NCBI RefSeq assembly: GCF_029223255.1 | Contig: NZ_JARHUC010000006.1 | Span: 350,751 to 414,750, forward strand | DNA length: 64,000 nt | Direction: 5' to 3' | Origin: Albimonas marina | Lineage (GTDB): Bacteria; Pseudomonadota; Alphaproteobacteria; Rhodobacterales; Rhodobacteraceae | Shown here: positions 27,734 to 36,185 of the stretch, one piece after another | Layout: every line of letters starts with the position of its first letter | Position numbering within the stretch: the first letter of the stretch is position 1 | The notes under the pieces: model-generated | Databases searched by the model: none | Told to the model about the DNA's origin: nothing | The model's input: the letters and a program-made list of their open reading frames with translations, nothing else | Made by a program: the position numbers and the translations under genes

Positions 27734-28162
27734 TCAGTCCCACCACAGGACCACGACCGGCCGGCCCGGATGGCCCAGCCGTGCGGCGAGGCCCGGGTCC
27801 TCGCATTCCCAGGTCTCGTCGGGCGCGAAGTCGCCGAAGCTCTCCGCGACCGCCTCCGCGTCGACCGCGCCCACCAGGTAGACCCGGTCCGAGAACGGCC
27901 ACTCCTCGTCGCCCTCGTCGAACTGGGTGACCAGCAGGCGCAGGTCCTCGACCTCCGGCCGGGCCCGCAGGGCGAGGAGCAGGGCGAGGATCTCGCCCAT
28001 GTCCTGCGGCTGGTCGGGGAGGTTGCACCAGAACGAGCCGGGGTCGTCGTTCCCGTCGAAGAACGCCTCGGGCGTCACGAAGGCGGCCGGGTTGGCCTCG
28101 TCGCCCAGCGCCCCGCCGGCCTCGATGCGCGCCAGGAGCGCGTCGCGTTTCGCGACGTCCAT
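27734..28162 (-). CDS. Unknown protein of the FFDGNDD/WPFSDRVY/LWWD family
   Basis: 142-residue acidic cytoplasmic protein without signal or membrane segment. Recognisable blocks are FFDGNDDPGSFWCNL (about 29-43), EEWPFSDRVYLVG near 85-97 and the C-terminal HPGRPVVVLWWD. I know similar proteins only as uncharacterised; a role as an immunity-like or regulatory protein cannot be excluded but is not shown. GAGGGAGGA is a strong ribosome site. It is followed after 4 nt by a frameshifted paralog, so this is a tandem duplication expressed as one unit. Confidence 0.75.
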   Translation of the reverse strand: MDVAKRDALLARIEAGGALGDEANPAAFVTPEAFFDGNDDPGSFWCNLPDQPQDMGEILALLLALRARPEVEDLRLLVTQFDEGDEEWPFSDRVYLVGAVDAEAVAESFGDFAPDETWECEDPGLAARLGHPGRPVVVLWWD

Positions 28163-28208
28163 GTCGTCCTCCCTCGGGACGCGCCCTCCTTCACGGGGCG
28201 CGGGCAGG

Positions 28209-28239
28209 AAAAAGGGGCGGGACCCGTCGGTCCCGCCCC
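28209..28239 (-). terminator. Rho-independent terminator after ETF-QO gene
   Basis: An 11-bp stem, GGGGCGGGACC and GGTCCCGCCCC, followed on the minus strand by TTTTT. It lies 32 nt past the ETF-QO stop. Confidence 0.88.
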
Positions 28240-28270
28240 CCCGTCTCGCGCAGGTCGTGCGGCGCACGCC

Positions 28271-29929
28271 TCACATGTTGGGATAGTTCGGCCCGTCGCC
28301 GCCCTGCGGCGTGGTCCAGTTGATGTTCTGCGGCGGATCCTTGATGTCGCAGGTCTTGCAGTGCACGCAGTTCTGGAAGTTGATCACGAACCGCGGGTTC
28401 GACCCGTCGTCGTCCTTCACCACCTCGTACACCCCGGCTGGGCAGTAGCGCTGCGCGGGCTCGGCGTACTTGGGCAGGGTCCAGTTCACCGGGACCTCGG
28501 GATCCTTCAGCTTCAGGTGGCAGGGCTGGCTCTCTTCGTGGTTGGTCGCCGCGAAGGAGACGTTGGTCAGCCGGTCGAAGCTGAGCTTCCCGTCGGGCTT
28601 GGGATAGTCGATCGGCTTGTAGTGGCGCGCGCGCTCGGTGGCCTCGGCGTCGGACTTGCCGTGCGCCATCGTGCCGAACAGCGTGCCCCCGAAGATCGTC
28701 GAGAACCACATGTCCGCGCCGCCCAGCGCCAGCCCGCCCATCAGGCCGTACTTCGACCACAGCGGCTTGACGTTGCGCACCGGCTTCAGGTCGGCCGCGA
28801 TGGGGCCCGAGCGGACGTCGTCCTCGTAGGCGGTGATCTCGTCGCCCTGGCGGCCCGCCTCGAGGGCGGCGAACACCGCCTCGGCCGCGGCCTTGCCCGA
28901 GAGCATGGCGTTATGGTTGCCCTTGATGCGGGGCACGTTGACCATGCCCGCCGAGCAGCCCAGCAGCGCGCCGCCCGGGAAGGTCAGCTTGGGCATCGAC
29001 TGCCAGCCGCCCTCGGTGATCGCGCGCGCGCCGTAGGCGACGCGCTTGCCGCCCTCCAGCACCTCGGCGATGGCCGGGTGATGCTTCAGGCGCTGGAACT
29101 CCATGTAGGGGTAGAGATACGGGTTCTTGTAGTTCAGGTGCACCACGAAGCCGATGAACACCTGGTTGTTCTCGGCGTGGTACATGAAGGAGCCGCCGCC
29201 CGCGTTCGAGCCCAGCGGCCAGCCCATGGTGTGGGTGACCTGGCCGAGCTTGTGCTTGGCGGGATCGATCTCCCAGATCTCCTTCATGCCGAGGCCGAAC
29301 TTCTGGGGCTCCTTGCCCTTCGACAGCCCGAACTTCTCGATGGCGACCTTCGACAGCGAGCCGCGCACGCCCTCGGCCAGCAGCACGTACTTGCCGCGCA
29401 GCTCCATGCCCGGCTCGTAGCCGTCGCCGGGGGTGCCGTCGGGGTTCTTGCCGAACTCGCCCGCCACGACGCCGACCACTTCGCCGTTCTCGCCGTAGAC
29501 CAGCTCCGAGCAGGACATGCCCGGGAAGATCTCGACGCCCAGCTCCTCGGCCTGCTCGGCCATCCAGCGGCAGACGTTGCCCATCGACACGATGTAGTTG
29601 CCGTGGTTGTTCATCAGCGGCGGCATCGGGAAGTTGGGGATCTTCACCTCGCCATGCTCGCCCAGCAGCAGGAAGCGGTCCTCGTTGACCTGGGTCGAGA
29701 CCGGCGCGCCCTTGGCCTTCCAGTCGGGGATCAGCGCGTCGAGGCCCTTGGGATCCAGAACCGCGCCCGAGAGGATGTGCGCCCCGACCTCGGAACCCTT
29801 CTCGAGCACCACGACGTTCAGATCCTCGCCGCCCAGCTGCTTGAGCCGGATCGCGGCGCTGAGACCCGCAGGGCCCGCGCCGACGATGACGACGTCGACG
29901 TCCATGGTTTCGCGTTCGATCTGGCTCAT
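28271..29929 (-). CDS. Electron-transfer flavoprotein:ubiquinone oxidoreductase
   Basis: 552-residue inner-membrane-associated enzyme that passes electrons from ETF (reduced by acyl-CoA dehydrogenases) to ubiquinone. The FAD motif GAGPAG is at 17-22. The 4Fe-4S ligands are Cys496 (CPAGVYEV) and Cys521, Cys524 and Cys527 (NCVHCKTC). The ubiquinone-binding region (GWPLGSNAGGGSFMYH) is present. I set the start at MSQIERETMDVDVVIVG; GAGGTAG lies upstream, while the 128 in-frame residues before it are non-coding in character. Single gene with its own terminator. An operator-like repeat lies in its likely promoter. It connects to the ACAD and acyl-CoA synthetase genes of this window. Confidence 0.96.
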   Translation of the reverse strand: MSQIERETMDVDVVIVGAGPAGLSAAIRLKQLGGEDLNVVVLEKGSEVGAHILSGAVLDPKGLDALIPDWKAKGAPVSTQVNEDRFLLLGEHGEVKIPNFPMPPLMNNHGNYIVSMGNVCRWMAEQAEELGVEIFPGMSCSELVYGENGEVVGVVAGEFGKNPDGTPGDGYEPGMELRGKYVLLAEGVRGSLSKVAIEKFGLSKGKEPQKFGLGMKEIWEIDPAKHKLGQVTHTMGWPLGSNAGGGSFMYHAENNQVFIGFVVHLNYKNPYLYPYMEFQRLKHHPAIAEVLEGGKRVAYGARAITEGGWQSMPKLTFPGGALLGCSAGMVNVPRIKGNHNAMLSGKAAAEAVFAALEAGRQGDEITAYEDDVRSGPIAADLKPVRNVKPLWSKYGLMGGLALGGADMWFSTIFGGTLFGTMAHGKSDAEATERARHYKPIDYPKPDGKLSFDRLTNVSFAATNHEESQPCHLKLKDPEVPVNWTLPKYAEPAQRYCPAGVYEVVKDDDGSNPRFVINFQNCVHCKTCDIKDPPQNINWTTPQGGDGPNYPNM

Positions 29930-30340
29930 TCTGGCTACCTCGTCTCGTCGCTCGTGCACGGTGGCCCGGGCCGCCGGCGGGCGGGGGCGGTGGACCGGGT
30001 CCGCCGACGGATCGACGGAACCGGCCGCAGGTTCGGGTCGCCCCGAAGGGGCGCAGTCAAAAATCGCCCCGGCGCAGGCCGGGACGGGGTCGCCTCCGGG
30101 GTTAATGACCGCTCGGTCAGCCGTCAACAGGACACGGCGGCCGGAGCGCGCCCGTGACGCAACGGTGGGGCGGAAGGGGGCGGAGTCCAGCCCCGCCGCC
30201 CCGGAACGCGGTCGCGGCCCCCGCGCGCGGAAGGGCGTGGGGAGGGCGCGAGGATTGCGCGGGGATTGCGCGGGGAGGGCCGCGCGGGCGCGACCACGCC
30301 CCGGCTTTCGCACCGGCCCGGCCGCGGGTTAGGAAGGCGT
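29930..30340. other. Divergent intergenic region between ETF-QO and UDG genes
   Basis: 411 nt. It holds the candidate ETF-QO promoter/operator and a hairpin with a TTCG loop (GCGCCCCTTCGGGGCG, minus strand, near 30035-30052) in the ETF-QO leader. The right half is GC-rich with AGGAAGG just before the UDG gene; no other gene is seen. Confidence 0.45.
30099..30127 (-). promoter_or_regulatory. Candidate ETF-QO promoter with operator in the spacer
   Basis: Minus-strand TTGACG (30127-30122), a 17-nt spacer, then TAACCC (30104-30099). The spacer holds a perfect inverted repeat, TGACCG-CT-CGGTCA read on plus (30106-30119), placed so that a bound dimer would block RNA polymerase. The form is typical of TetR-family operators, and ETF genes belong to fatty-acid and branched-chain degradation regulons in proteobacteria. 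The regulator is not in the window. The leader would be about 165 nt. Confidence 0.5.
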
Positions 30341-31270
30341 ATGGAGAACCGGGCGGAGTCGGGCGAGGGAAGCCCTTTCTGGCAGGCTGCCGGGCGCGAC
30401 GCCCTGCTGGCCGCGCTGGCCTTCCAGCTCGACTGCGGCGCCGACGAACCCATCGCCGAGACCCCGTGCGACCGCTTCGCCGAGAGCGAGGCCGAGCTCG
30501 CCCGACGCGCCGCCCAGGCCGAGGCCGCCGCCGCAGGCGCGGGCCCCGCGCCCGGCGGGGCGGCGCGCTCCCGCCCGCCCTCCCCGCGCGCCGCCCCGCC
30601 GGGCGCGGGGCCCGCGGCGCGCGGACCGGGCGGGGCCGAGCAACCCCCGAAGGAGGCCGCGCGCGAGGCCGCGGCCGCGGCCACCACGCTCGAGGCGCTG
30701 CACGAGGCGATCCGCGGATTCGACGGATCCCCCCTCAAGAAGGGGGCGCGCAACACGGTGATCTGCGACGGCCATCCGCAGGCCCGCGTGATGATCGTGG
30801 GCGAGGCGCCCGGGCGCGACGAGGATCGCCTCGGCAAGCCGTTCGTCGGCCGCTCGGGCCAGCTCCTCGACCTGATGCTGAAGGCGATCGGCCTCGACCG
30901 CGCCTCGGCCGAGCCGGCGACGGGCTGCTACATCACCAACGTCGTCTACTGGCGCCCGATCGAGAACCGCCGCCCCTCGGGCGACGAGGTGGCGATGCTC
31001 GCGCCCTTCCTCGAGCGGCACATCCAGCTCGCCAAGCCCGAGTTCCTGGTGCTGATGGGCGCCTCCCCCGCCCAGGCGCTGCTGGAGACGACCATGGGCA
31101 TCACCCGCCTGCGGGGGAGCTGGCGGCTCTGGAACGGCGTGCCCTGCCTGCCCACCTTCCACCCCGCCTACCTGCTCCGCCAGCCCGACAAGAAGCGCGA
31201 GAGCTGGCGGGACCTGCTGTCGCTGCGCGCCGCCCTGGACGGCGCGAAACCCTGGGAGGACGGGCGATGA
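30341..31270 (+). CDS. Uracil-DNA glycosylase family 4-like protein
   Basis: 309-residue protein. The C-terminal ~190 residues are a family 4/5 UDG domain: VMIVGEAPGRDEDRLGKPFVGRSGQLLD, shown here as GEAPGRDED and GKPFVGRSGQLLD, then YITNVVYWRPIENR and the catalytic-loop-like FHPAYLL. It would excise uracil from DNA in base-excision repair. The first ~110 residues are Ala/Pro-rich and variable. Positions where family 4 enzymes usually carry 4Fe-4S cysteines appear as GSPLKKGA and EVAMLAPF, without cysteine. AGGAAGG precedes the ATG. Its stop overlaps the moaB start (ATGA). Confidence 0.88.
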   Translation: MENRAESGEGSPFWQAAGRDALLAALAFQLDCGADEPIAETPCDRFAESEAELARRAAQAEAAAAGAGPAPGGAARSRPPSPRAAPPGAGPAARGPGGAEQPPKEAAREAAAAATTLEALHEAIRGFDGSPLKKGARNTVICDGHPQARVMIVGEAPGRDEDRLGKPFVGRSGQLLDLMLKAIGLDRASAEPATGCYITNVVYWRPIENRRPSGDEVAMLAPFLERHIQLAKPEFLVLMGASPAQALLETTMGITRLRGSWRLWNGVPCLPTFHPAYLLRQPDKKRESWRDLLSLRAALDGAKPWEDGR

Positions 31271-31833
31271 CCCCTTCCGATTCCGCGCCCGCCCACGGCG
31301 GCCCGGCCGAGCGCGAATTCATTCCCCTGCGCATCGCGGTGCTGACCGTCTCCGACACCCGCACGCGGGCCGACGACCGCTCGGGCGACACGCTCGTCGC
31401 GCGGATCGAGGCGGCGGGCCACACGGTCGCCAAGCGCGAGATCGTGCCGGACGAGCGCGCCCTGATCGCCGACACGCTGCGCGGCTGGGTCGCCGATCCC
31501 GCCATCGACGTGGCGATCTCGACCGGCGGCACCGGCCTGACCGGGCGCGACGTGACCGTCGAGGCCCATCGCGACGTCTACGAGAAGGAGATCGACGCCT
31601 TCGGCACGATCTTCGCCGTGGTCTCGATGGGCAAGATCGGCACCTCCGCCGTGCAGTCGCGCGCCTGCGCGGGCGTGGCGGGGGGCACCTACCTCTTCGC
31701 GCTGCCCGGCTCGCCCGGCGCCTGCAAGGACGCCTGGGACGAGATCCTGAAGGCGCAGCTCGACTACCGCCACAAGCCCTGCAATTTCGTCGAGATCATG
31801 CCCCGCCTAGACGAGCACATGAGGCGCAAGTGA
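31267..31833 (+). CDS. moaB: Molybdenum cofactor biosynthesis protein MoaB
   Basis: 188-residue MoaB/MogA-fold protein that binds molybdopterin. It begins its fold at IAVLTVSDTRTRADDRSGD, followed by ISTGGTGLTGRDVT, the molybdopterin-binding loop, and ALPGSPGACKDAWDEIL. Length and motifs fit MoaB rather than MoeA; in many bacteria MoaB adenylates or simply binds MPT. The ATG overlaps the UDG stop, and the stop overlaps the Nudix GTG, so three genes are translated as a chain. No other moa/moe genes are in the window. Confidence 0.93.
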   Translation: MTPSDSAPAHGGPAEREFIPLRIAVLTVSDTRTRADDRSGDTLVARIEAAGHTVAKREIVPDERALIADTLRGWVADPAIDVAISTGGTGLTGRDVTVEAHRDVYEKEIDAFGTIFAVVSMGKIGTSAVQSRACAGVAGGTYLFALPGSPGACKDAWDEILKAQLDYRHKPCNFVEIMPRLDEHMRRK

Positions 31834-32345
31834 CCCGCCATCCCGGCCCCCTCGGCGCCGCGCAGGGGGACCTGGACGAGGCCTTCGACCTGATGGGCGA
31901 CTGGCAGGGGCCGGGGGACGAGGCGGCCGCGGCGGTCTACGCCGTCGACCCGCTCGGCCGGATCCTGATGCAGCTTCGCGACGACGCGCCGGGCCTCGCG
32001 GCCGCGGGGCTGTGGTCGCCCTTCGGCGGCGGGGTCGAACCGGGCGAGACCCTGCGCGAGGCCGCGGTGCGCGAGTTCGAGGAGGAGACGGGCCTGCGCC
32101 TGGCTCCCGACGCCCTGCGCCCCTACGTCCGCGTCCTCTCCGGCCGCCCCGGCCGCCCGCGGATCTACACCTATCTCGCGGCGATGCCGGCGGGGGCGGA
32201 GGCGATCCGCCTGGGCGAGGGCGCGGGCTTCGCCCTGTGGACCCCGCGCCAGATGCGCCTGATCCCCCTGTCCCCCGCCCTCGCCGACGCCGGGCTGCGG
32301 CTGGCGGGGATGGTCGAGGCCGGCGCGGTCCCGCTCCCGGGCTGA
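31830..32345 (+). CDS. Nudix hydrolase
   Basis: 171-residue protein. A complete Nudix box, GGGVEPGETLREAAVREFEEETGL (residues 67-90; key residues Gly67, Glu72 region and the REFEEE metal-binding helix), sits in a normal fold with about 30 residues before it. It should hydrolyse a nucleoside diphosphate derivative or a similar substrate; specificity is unknown. The start is GTG overlapping the moaB stop (GTGA). Last gene of the UDG-moaB-Nudix set. Convergent with the DUF4167 gene. Confidence 0.9.
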   Translation: MTRHPGPLGAAQGDLDEAFDLMGDWQGPGDEAAAAVYAVDPLGRILMQLRDDAPGLAAAGLWSPFGGGVEPGETLREAAVREFEEETGLRLAPDALRPYVRVLSGRPGRPRIYTYLAAMPAGAEAIRLGEGAGFALWTPRQMRLIPLSPALADAGLRLAGMVEAGAVPLPG

Positions 32346-32392
32346 CCGGCCTTACAGACGCGCGCCGGCAAGACTCCGAAGCCCGAACGGAA

Positions 32393-32421
32393 ACCGCCCG
32401 CGCCGGGAGGGCGCGGGCGGT
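32393..32421 (-). terminator. Terminator between Nudix and DUF4167 genes
   Basis: A perfect 12-bp stem, ACCGCCCGCGCC and GGCGCGGGCGGT, around GGGAG. On the minus strand it is followed by TTCCGTT. It may serve both convergent genes. Confidence 0.7.
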
Positions 32422-32448
32422 GTTCAGGATCCGGGTCTGCGGTAGCGG

Positions 32449-33111
32449 TCAGCCGCCGACGACCTCGGCGTCGGCGCCGCCCTTGGGCTCGTCGCCGCCC
32501 GCGGCCTCGCCCTCGGCGGGCTTGTCGCGGCGGGTGCGGCGACGGCGGGCGCGGGGACGGGGCTGCTCCTCGCCGGCTTCAGGCGTGGCGACCAGGGCCG
32601 AGGCGGGCTCGTCGCCCTCCGGCTCGATCGTCTCCATGCCGCCGCTGGGGGCGTCCTCGGACTTGGCCTTGCGGCCCTCGCCCTTGCGGCCGCCCTCGGC
32701 GCGCGGCGCCTCGGCGCGGGGCTCGTCCTGGGACGAAGTCTCGGGCTGGGACGCGTCGGAACCCGAGGGCTGCCGGTCGCGGCCCTCGTCGTCGCCGTCG
32801 CGGCGGGCGTGCCCGTTCACATGCGGCTGCTGGTTCTGGCTCTGCTGGTGCGCCTGCTGCTCGGCCTGGGCCGCCGACAGCATGCGCAGGTAATGCTCGG
32901 CATGCTGAAGGAAGTTCTCGGCCGTCACCCGGTCCCCGGCGGTCTGGGCGTCGCGGGCGAGCTGCTCGTACTTGTCGATGATCTGCTGCGGCGTGCCGCG
33001 CACCTTGCCTTCGGGCCCCGCGCTTTCGAAGACGCGGTTGACCACGTTGCCCAGGCCCTTGGGGCGGTTGTTCTTGCCGCGGTTGCGGTTCGACTTCTGC
33101 GATGGTCTCAT
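32449..33111 (-). CDS. DUF4167 domain protein
   Basis: 220-residue protein. The N-terminal DUF4167 domain is clear: RNRGKNNRPKGLGNVVNRVFE and GTPQQIIDKYEQLARDA, ending HAEHYLRML (about residue 78). The rest is a disordered, highly charged tail rich in Glu, Ala, Arg and Gln, with a basic cluster (RRRRTRRDK) near the end. Found throughout alphaproteobacteria, where the gene commonly lies beside prmC-prfA as here. The Asn/Arg-rich start and basic tail suggest nucleic-acid binding, but function is not known. Confidence 0.9.
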   Translation of the reverse strand: MRPSQKSNRNRGKNNRPKGLGNVVNRVFESAGPEGKVRGTPQQIIDKYEQLARDAQTAGDRVTAENFLQHAEHYLRMLSAAQAEQQAHQQSQNQQPHVNGHARRDGDDEGRDRQPSGSDASQPETSSQDEPRAEAPRAEGGRKGEGRKAKSEDAPSGGMETIEPEGDEPASALVATPEAGEEQPRPRARRRRTRRDKPAEGEAAGGDEPKGGADAEVVGG

Positions 33112-33344
33112 GTCGTCCGGTTCTCTGCCCGATCCATGCCCGGCCCGACCCCCGTCTCAGAGCGTCGGCCGGTCACCGTGGCGTATCGGGGCCGATGGGC
33201 CCGCATTCCGCGGCTACGATGCGATTGGCTGTTCGTCACGCCCGGCGCCTGCAAACCCCTCGCGCAGGGGGCGTCTCCGACGAACACGTCTACCGTTATA
33301 TGCGGTTGAGGCCCCTGCGCAAGGGCGCGGCGCCCGGAAATCGG

Positions 33345-34223
33345 TCAAAATTGACGCGGGCGCCCGTGGTCTGCGTCTTCCGGGCGACGGAATTCCAGCG
33401 CGCGGGGGCGGTCGTCGAAATCGCGATGCGCGGCGTGCAGGACGAATCCCTGGGCGGCGAAGATCGCCTCGACGTCCCCCTCCTGGCCCGCCCCGATCTC
33501 CAGGATCGCGCGCCCCCCCGGCGCCAGCGCCCCGTCGAGCCCCGCGGCGATGGCGCGGTAGGCGCCCAGGCCGTCGGCGCCTCCGGACAGGGCGGCGAAG
33601 GGCTCCCAGCCGCGCACCTCCGGGTCCAGCGCCTCGACCTCCTGCTCGGGGATGTAGGGCGGGTTGGAGACCACCAGCTCGAACCGCCCCCGCACGCCCG
33701 CGAACCAGTCGCCCGGCTGCATCTGCGCCCGCCCGTCGAGCCCCAGCGCCACGGCGTTGCGCCGCGCCGTCGCCAGCGCCGGCTCGGACCGCTCGATCCC
33801 CAGCCCCGAGGCCTGCGGCCATTCCGCGAGCAGGGTCAGCAGGATGCAGCCGCTGCCCAGGCCCAGGTCGAGGATCCGGCGCGGCGCCGGCCCCTCCAGC
33901 GCGGCGGCGATCAGCGTCTCGGTCTCGGGGCGGGGGTCGAGCACGTCGGGCCCGACCTCGAAGCGCCGGCCCCAGAACTCCCGCGCGCCCATGATCTGGG
34001 ACATCGGCTGGCGCGCGGCGCGCTTGCCCAGCCCGGCGGCGAAGCGCGCGGCCTCGGCCACGGTCGGCGGCTCGTCCATCCGGGCGGCGAAGGCCGCGGC
34101 CTCCAGCCCCGAGGCCCAGCGCGCCAGCAGCCGCGCGTCGCGGGCGGGATCGGCCACGCCCGCGGCCTGCAGCATGCGCACGCCCTCGGCCACCTGGCCG
34201 GCGCGGGTGGCGGGGGCGCTCAC
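33345..34223 (-). CDS. prmC: Peptide chain release factor N5-glutamine methyltransferase
   Basis: 292-residue SAM-dependent enzyme that methylates the GGQ glutamine of release factors. It has an N-terminal helical domain (1-90), the SAM-binding DLGLGSG (119-125) and the catalytic NPPY (187-190). The start is GTG overlapping the prfA stop (GTGA), so the enzyme is coupled to its own substrate. The acidic residue after motif I is Glu in GIERSEP, where Asp is more usual. The last ~10 residues (ADHGRPRQF) are variable. Confidence 0.96.
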   Translation of the reverse strand: MSAPATRAGQVAEGVRMLQAAGVADPARDARLLARWASGLEAAAFAARMDEPPTVAEAARFAAGLGKRAARQPMSQIMGAREFWGRRFEVGPDVLDPRPETETLIAAALEGPAPRRILDLGLGSGCILLTLLAEWPQASGLGIERSEPALATARRNAVALGLDGRAQMQPGDWFAGVRGRFELVVSNPPYIPEQEVEALDPEVRGWEPFAALSGGADGLGAYRAIAAGLDGALAPGGRAILEIGAGQEGDVEAIFAAQGFVLHAAHRDFDDRPRALEFRRPEDADHGRPRQF

Positions 34224-35269
34224 GCCTCCATCTCCGCCAGGCGCGCGGCCTCGTCGGCCTCGGCCAGCGCCGCGACGATCTCGTCGAGGTCCCCCGCCAT
34301 CACCTCCGCCAGCCGGTAGAGGGTGAGGTTGATGCGGTGATCGGTCACCCGCCCCTGGGGGAAGTTATAGGTGCGGATCCGCTCGGAGCGGTCGCCCGAG
34401 CCGACCTGGCCCTTCCTCGCCGCCGCCCGCGCCGCGTCCGCCTCGCGCCGCTGCAGGTCGAACAGGCGCGCGCGCAGCACCGCCATCGCCCGCGCCCGGT
34501 TCTGGTGCTGCGACTTCTCCGAGCTCGTCACCACGATGCCCGTGGGCAGGTGGGTCAGGCGCACGGCGCTGTCGGTGGTGTTCACGTGCTGCCCCCCGGC
34601 GCCCGAGGCGCGCATGGTGTCGATGCGGATGTCGGCGGCGGCGATCTCGACGTCCGCCTCCTCCGCCTCCGGCAGCACCGCGACGGTGGCGGCGGAGGTG
34701 TGGATGCGCCCCCCGCTCTCGGTCGCGGGCACGCGCTGGACGCGGTGCACGCCGCTCTCGTGCTTCAGCGCGGCGAAGACGCCCTCGCCCCGCACCGCCG
34801 CGACCGCCTCCTTGATCCCGCCCAGCTCGGTGGCGCTCTCCTCCAGCAGCTCGAAGCGCCAGCCGCGGCGCTCGGCGAAGCGGGCGTACATGCGCAGCAG
34901 GTCGCCGGCGAAGAGCGCGGCCTCGTCGCCCCCGGTGCCCGCCCGGATCTCGAGGATCGCGGGCCGCGGATCGGCGGCGTCGCGGGGCAGCAGGGCGCGG
35001 CGCATGGCGGCCTCGGCCTCCGGCAGGCGGGCGCGCAGGGCGTCCAGCTCCTCCGCCGCCAGGTCGCGCATCTCGGGATCGGCGAGCATCGCCTCGGCCT
35101 CCGCCTTCGCGGCCTCCAGCGCCAGGAAGGCGCGGGCCTGCTCGGCGGCCGGGCGCAGCTGGGCGTAGTCGCGCGACAGCGCGGCCACGTCGCCCTTGCC
35201 CTCGGCGAGGGCGGCCTCGAGGTAGTCGAAACGGGCCAGAAGCTGGTCGAGGGCGTCGCGGGCGATCAT
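34220..35269 (-). CDS. prfA: Peptide chain release factor 1
   Basis: 349-residue RF1, which reads UAA and UAG stop codons and releases the peptide. The tripeptide anticodon region [14 protein letters not shown] has PAT at 181-183, and the hydrolysis motif GAGGQHVN has GGQ at 225-227. The N-terminal coiled-coil domain is complete. I set the start at [11 protein letters not shown] with GGGAGCGA upstream. Translation is coupled to prmC by a GTGA overlap. Confidence 0.97.
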   Translation of the reverse strand: MIARDALDQLLARFDYLEAALAEGKGDVAALSRDYAQLRPAAEQARAFLALEAAKAEAEAMLADPEMRDLAAEELDALRARLPEAEAAMRRALLPRDAADPRPAILEIRAGTGGDEAALFAGDLLRMYARFAERRGWRFELLEESATELGGIKEAVAAVRGEGVFAALKHESGVHRVQRVPATESGGRIHTSAATVAVLPEAEEADVEIAAADIRIDTMRASGAGGQHVNTTDSAVRLTHLPTGIVVTSSEKSQHQNRARAMAVLRARLFDLQRREADAARAAARKGQVGSGDRSERIRTYNFPQGRVTDHRINLTLYRLAEVMAGDLDEIVAALAEADEAARLAEMEA

Positions 35270-35426
35270 GCGCCCGTCTTCGCTCCCGGCGCAGGGAGCG
35301 TCAAGGCGGCGGCGGCCCCCCGCGACGCCCCGATCGGCAGGGCGGGGACGGCGGGCGGCGCCGCCGAAGACGTCTCTCATGCGAATTGCGCTTTGGACGC
35401 GGCGAAAGCGGGCGTATCCTTCGCCC

Positions 35427-35738
35427 ATGCGAACGTCACGCCGGCTTTCCGCCGCGACCGCGGCCCTCGTCCTGCTCCCCGCCCTCGCGGCGGCGGACGG
35501 AGGCTGGTCGCCGCCCCCCGCCAAGGACGGCTACGCCTATCCCGACTGCTACTGCACCAACCGGGGCGAGCGGGTGGAGATGGGGGGCACGACCTGCATC
35601 CGCATCGGCTCGGTCGAATACACGGCCGTCTGCGGCATGTCGCTCAACAACCCCGCCTGGCGGAAGATCGGGGACGGCTGCACGCCCCAGCCCGGCGCCT
35701 CACTGCTCCAGCGGCTTCAGCAGCTCCAGCCAGGTTGA
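35427..35738 (+). CDS. Small secreted cysteine-rich protein
   Basis: 103-residue protein with a signal peptide ([23 protein letters not shown]). The mature part carries five cysteines in a pattern I associate with a Rhodobacterales-specific family: DCYCTNRG, then [19 protein letters not shown] and DGCTPQ. It is likely periplasmic with disulfides; function unknown. There is no good ribosome site; an upstream in-frame ATG at 35379 would spoil the signal peptide. Its 3' end overlaps the convergent DUF1499 gene by 39 nt. Confidence 0.75.
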   Translation: MRTSRRLSAATAALVLLPALAAADGGWSPPPAKDGYAYPDCYCTNRGERVEMGGTTCIRIGSVEYTAVCGMSLNNPAWRKIGDGCTPQPGASLLQRLQQLQPG

Positions 35739-36185
35739 GACCCGCTCGGCGTTGACCCCGAGGTCGGACTTCCCGAAGCGCGAGCGCGACCAGATCGCCA
35801 GCGTCGAGCCTCCGGCCGCCGGCAGCGTGCGCACCGAGATGTAGTCGGGGAAGCCGAACACCAGGCTGCGCTGGCGATAGGTGGTCAGCCCCTCGGCCGG
35901 GTCGCCGGCGATGCGCTCGACCCGCGGCTGGGCGAGGACGGCGGCGTCGAAGGCTACCGCCAGCTCGTCCGGCGGCACGGAATAGAGCGGGGCGCGCCCG
36001 TCGGGCGTGCCCGCCGCCCCCTCCGGCGTCGCGCGCCAGGAATTCTCGGCGGGGCCCACGTCGGCGGACATCGGGTCGACATGCCAGGCGGCCGGGGTCT
36101 CGGGGGCGAGGCGCACGGCCGCGGCCGCGCCGGCGGCCAGCACCAGAAGCGCCAGCGCGCCGCCCGTCACGATGCGCGAGGGCAC
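35700..36185 (-). CDS. DUF1499 domain protein
   Basis: 161-residue protein anchored or exported by an N-terminal hydrophobic segment (about 6-24, ALALLVLAAGAAAAV). The DUF1499 body is recognisable: SVPPDELAVAFDAAVL, TYRQRSLVFGFPDYISVR and the ending [24 protein letters not shown], split as AIWSRSRFGKSDLGVN and RVSTWL. The GTG start directly follows the ispG TAA with no gap, so it depends on ispG translation. Function unknown. Confidence 0.82.
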   Translation of the reverse strand: MPSRIVTGGALALLVLAAGAAAAVRLAPETPAAWHVDPMSADVGPAENSWRATPEGAAGTPDGRAPLYSVPPDELAVAFDAAVLAQPRVERIAGDPAEGLTTYRQRSLVFGFPDYISVRTLPAAGGSTLAIWSRSRFGKSDLGVNAERVSTWLELLKPLEQ

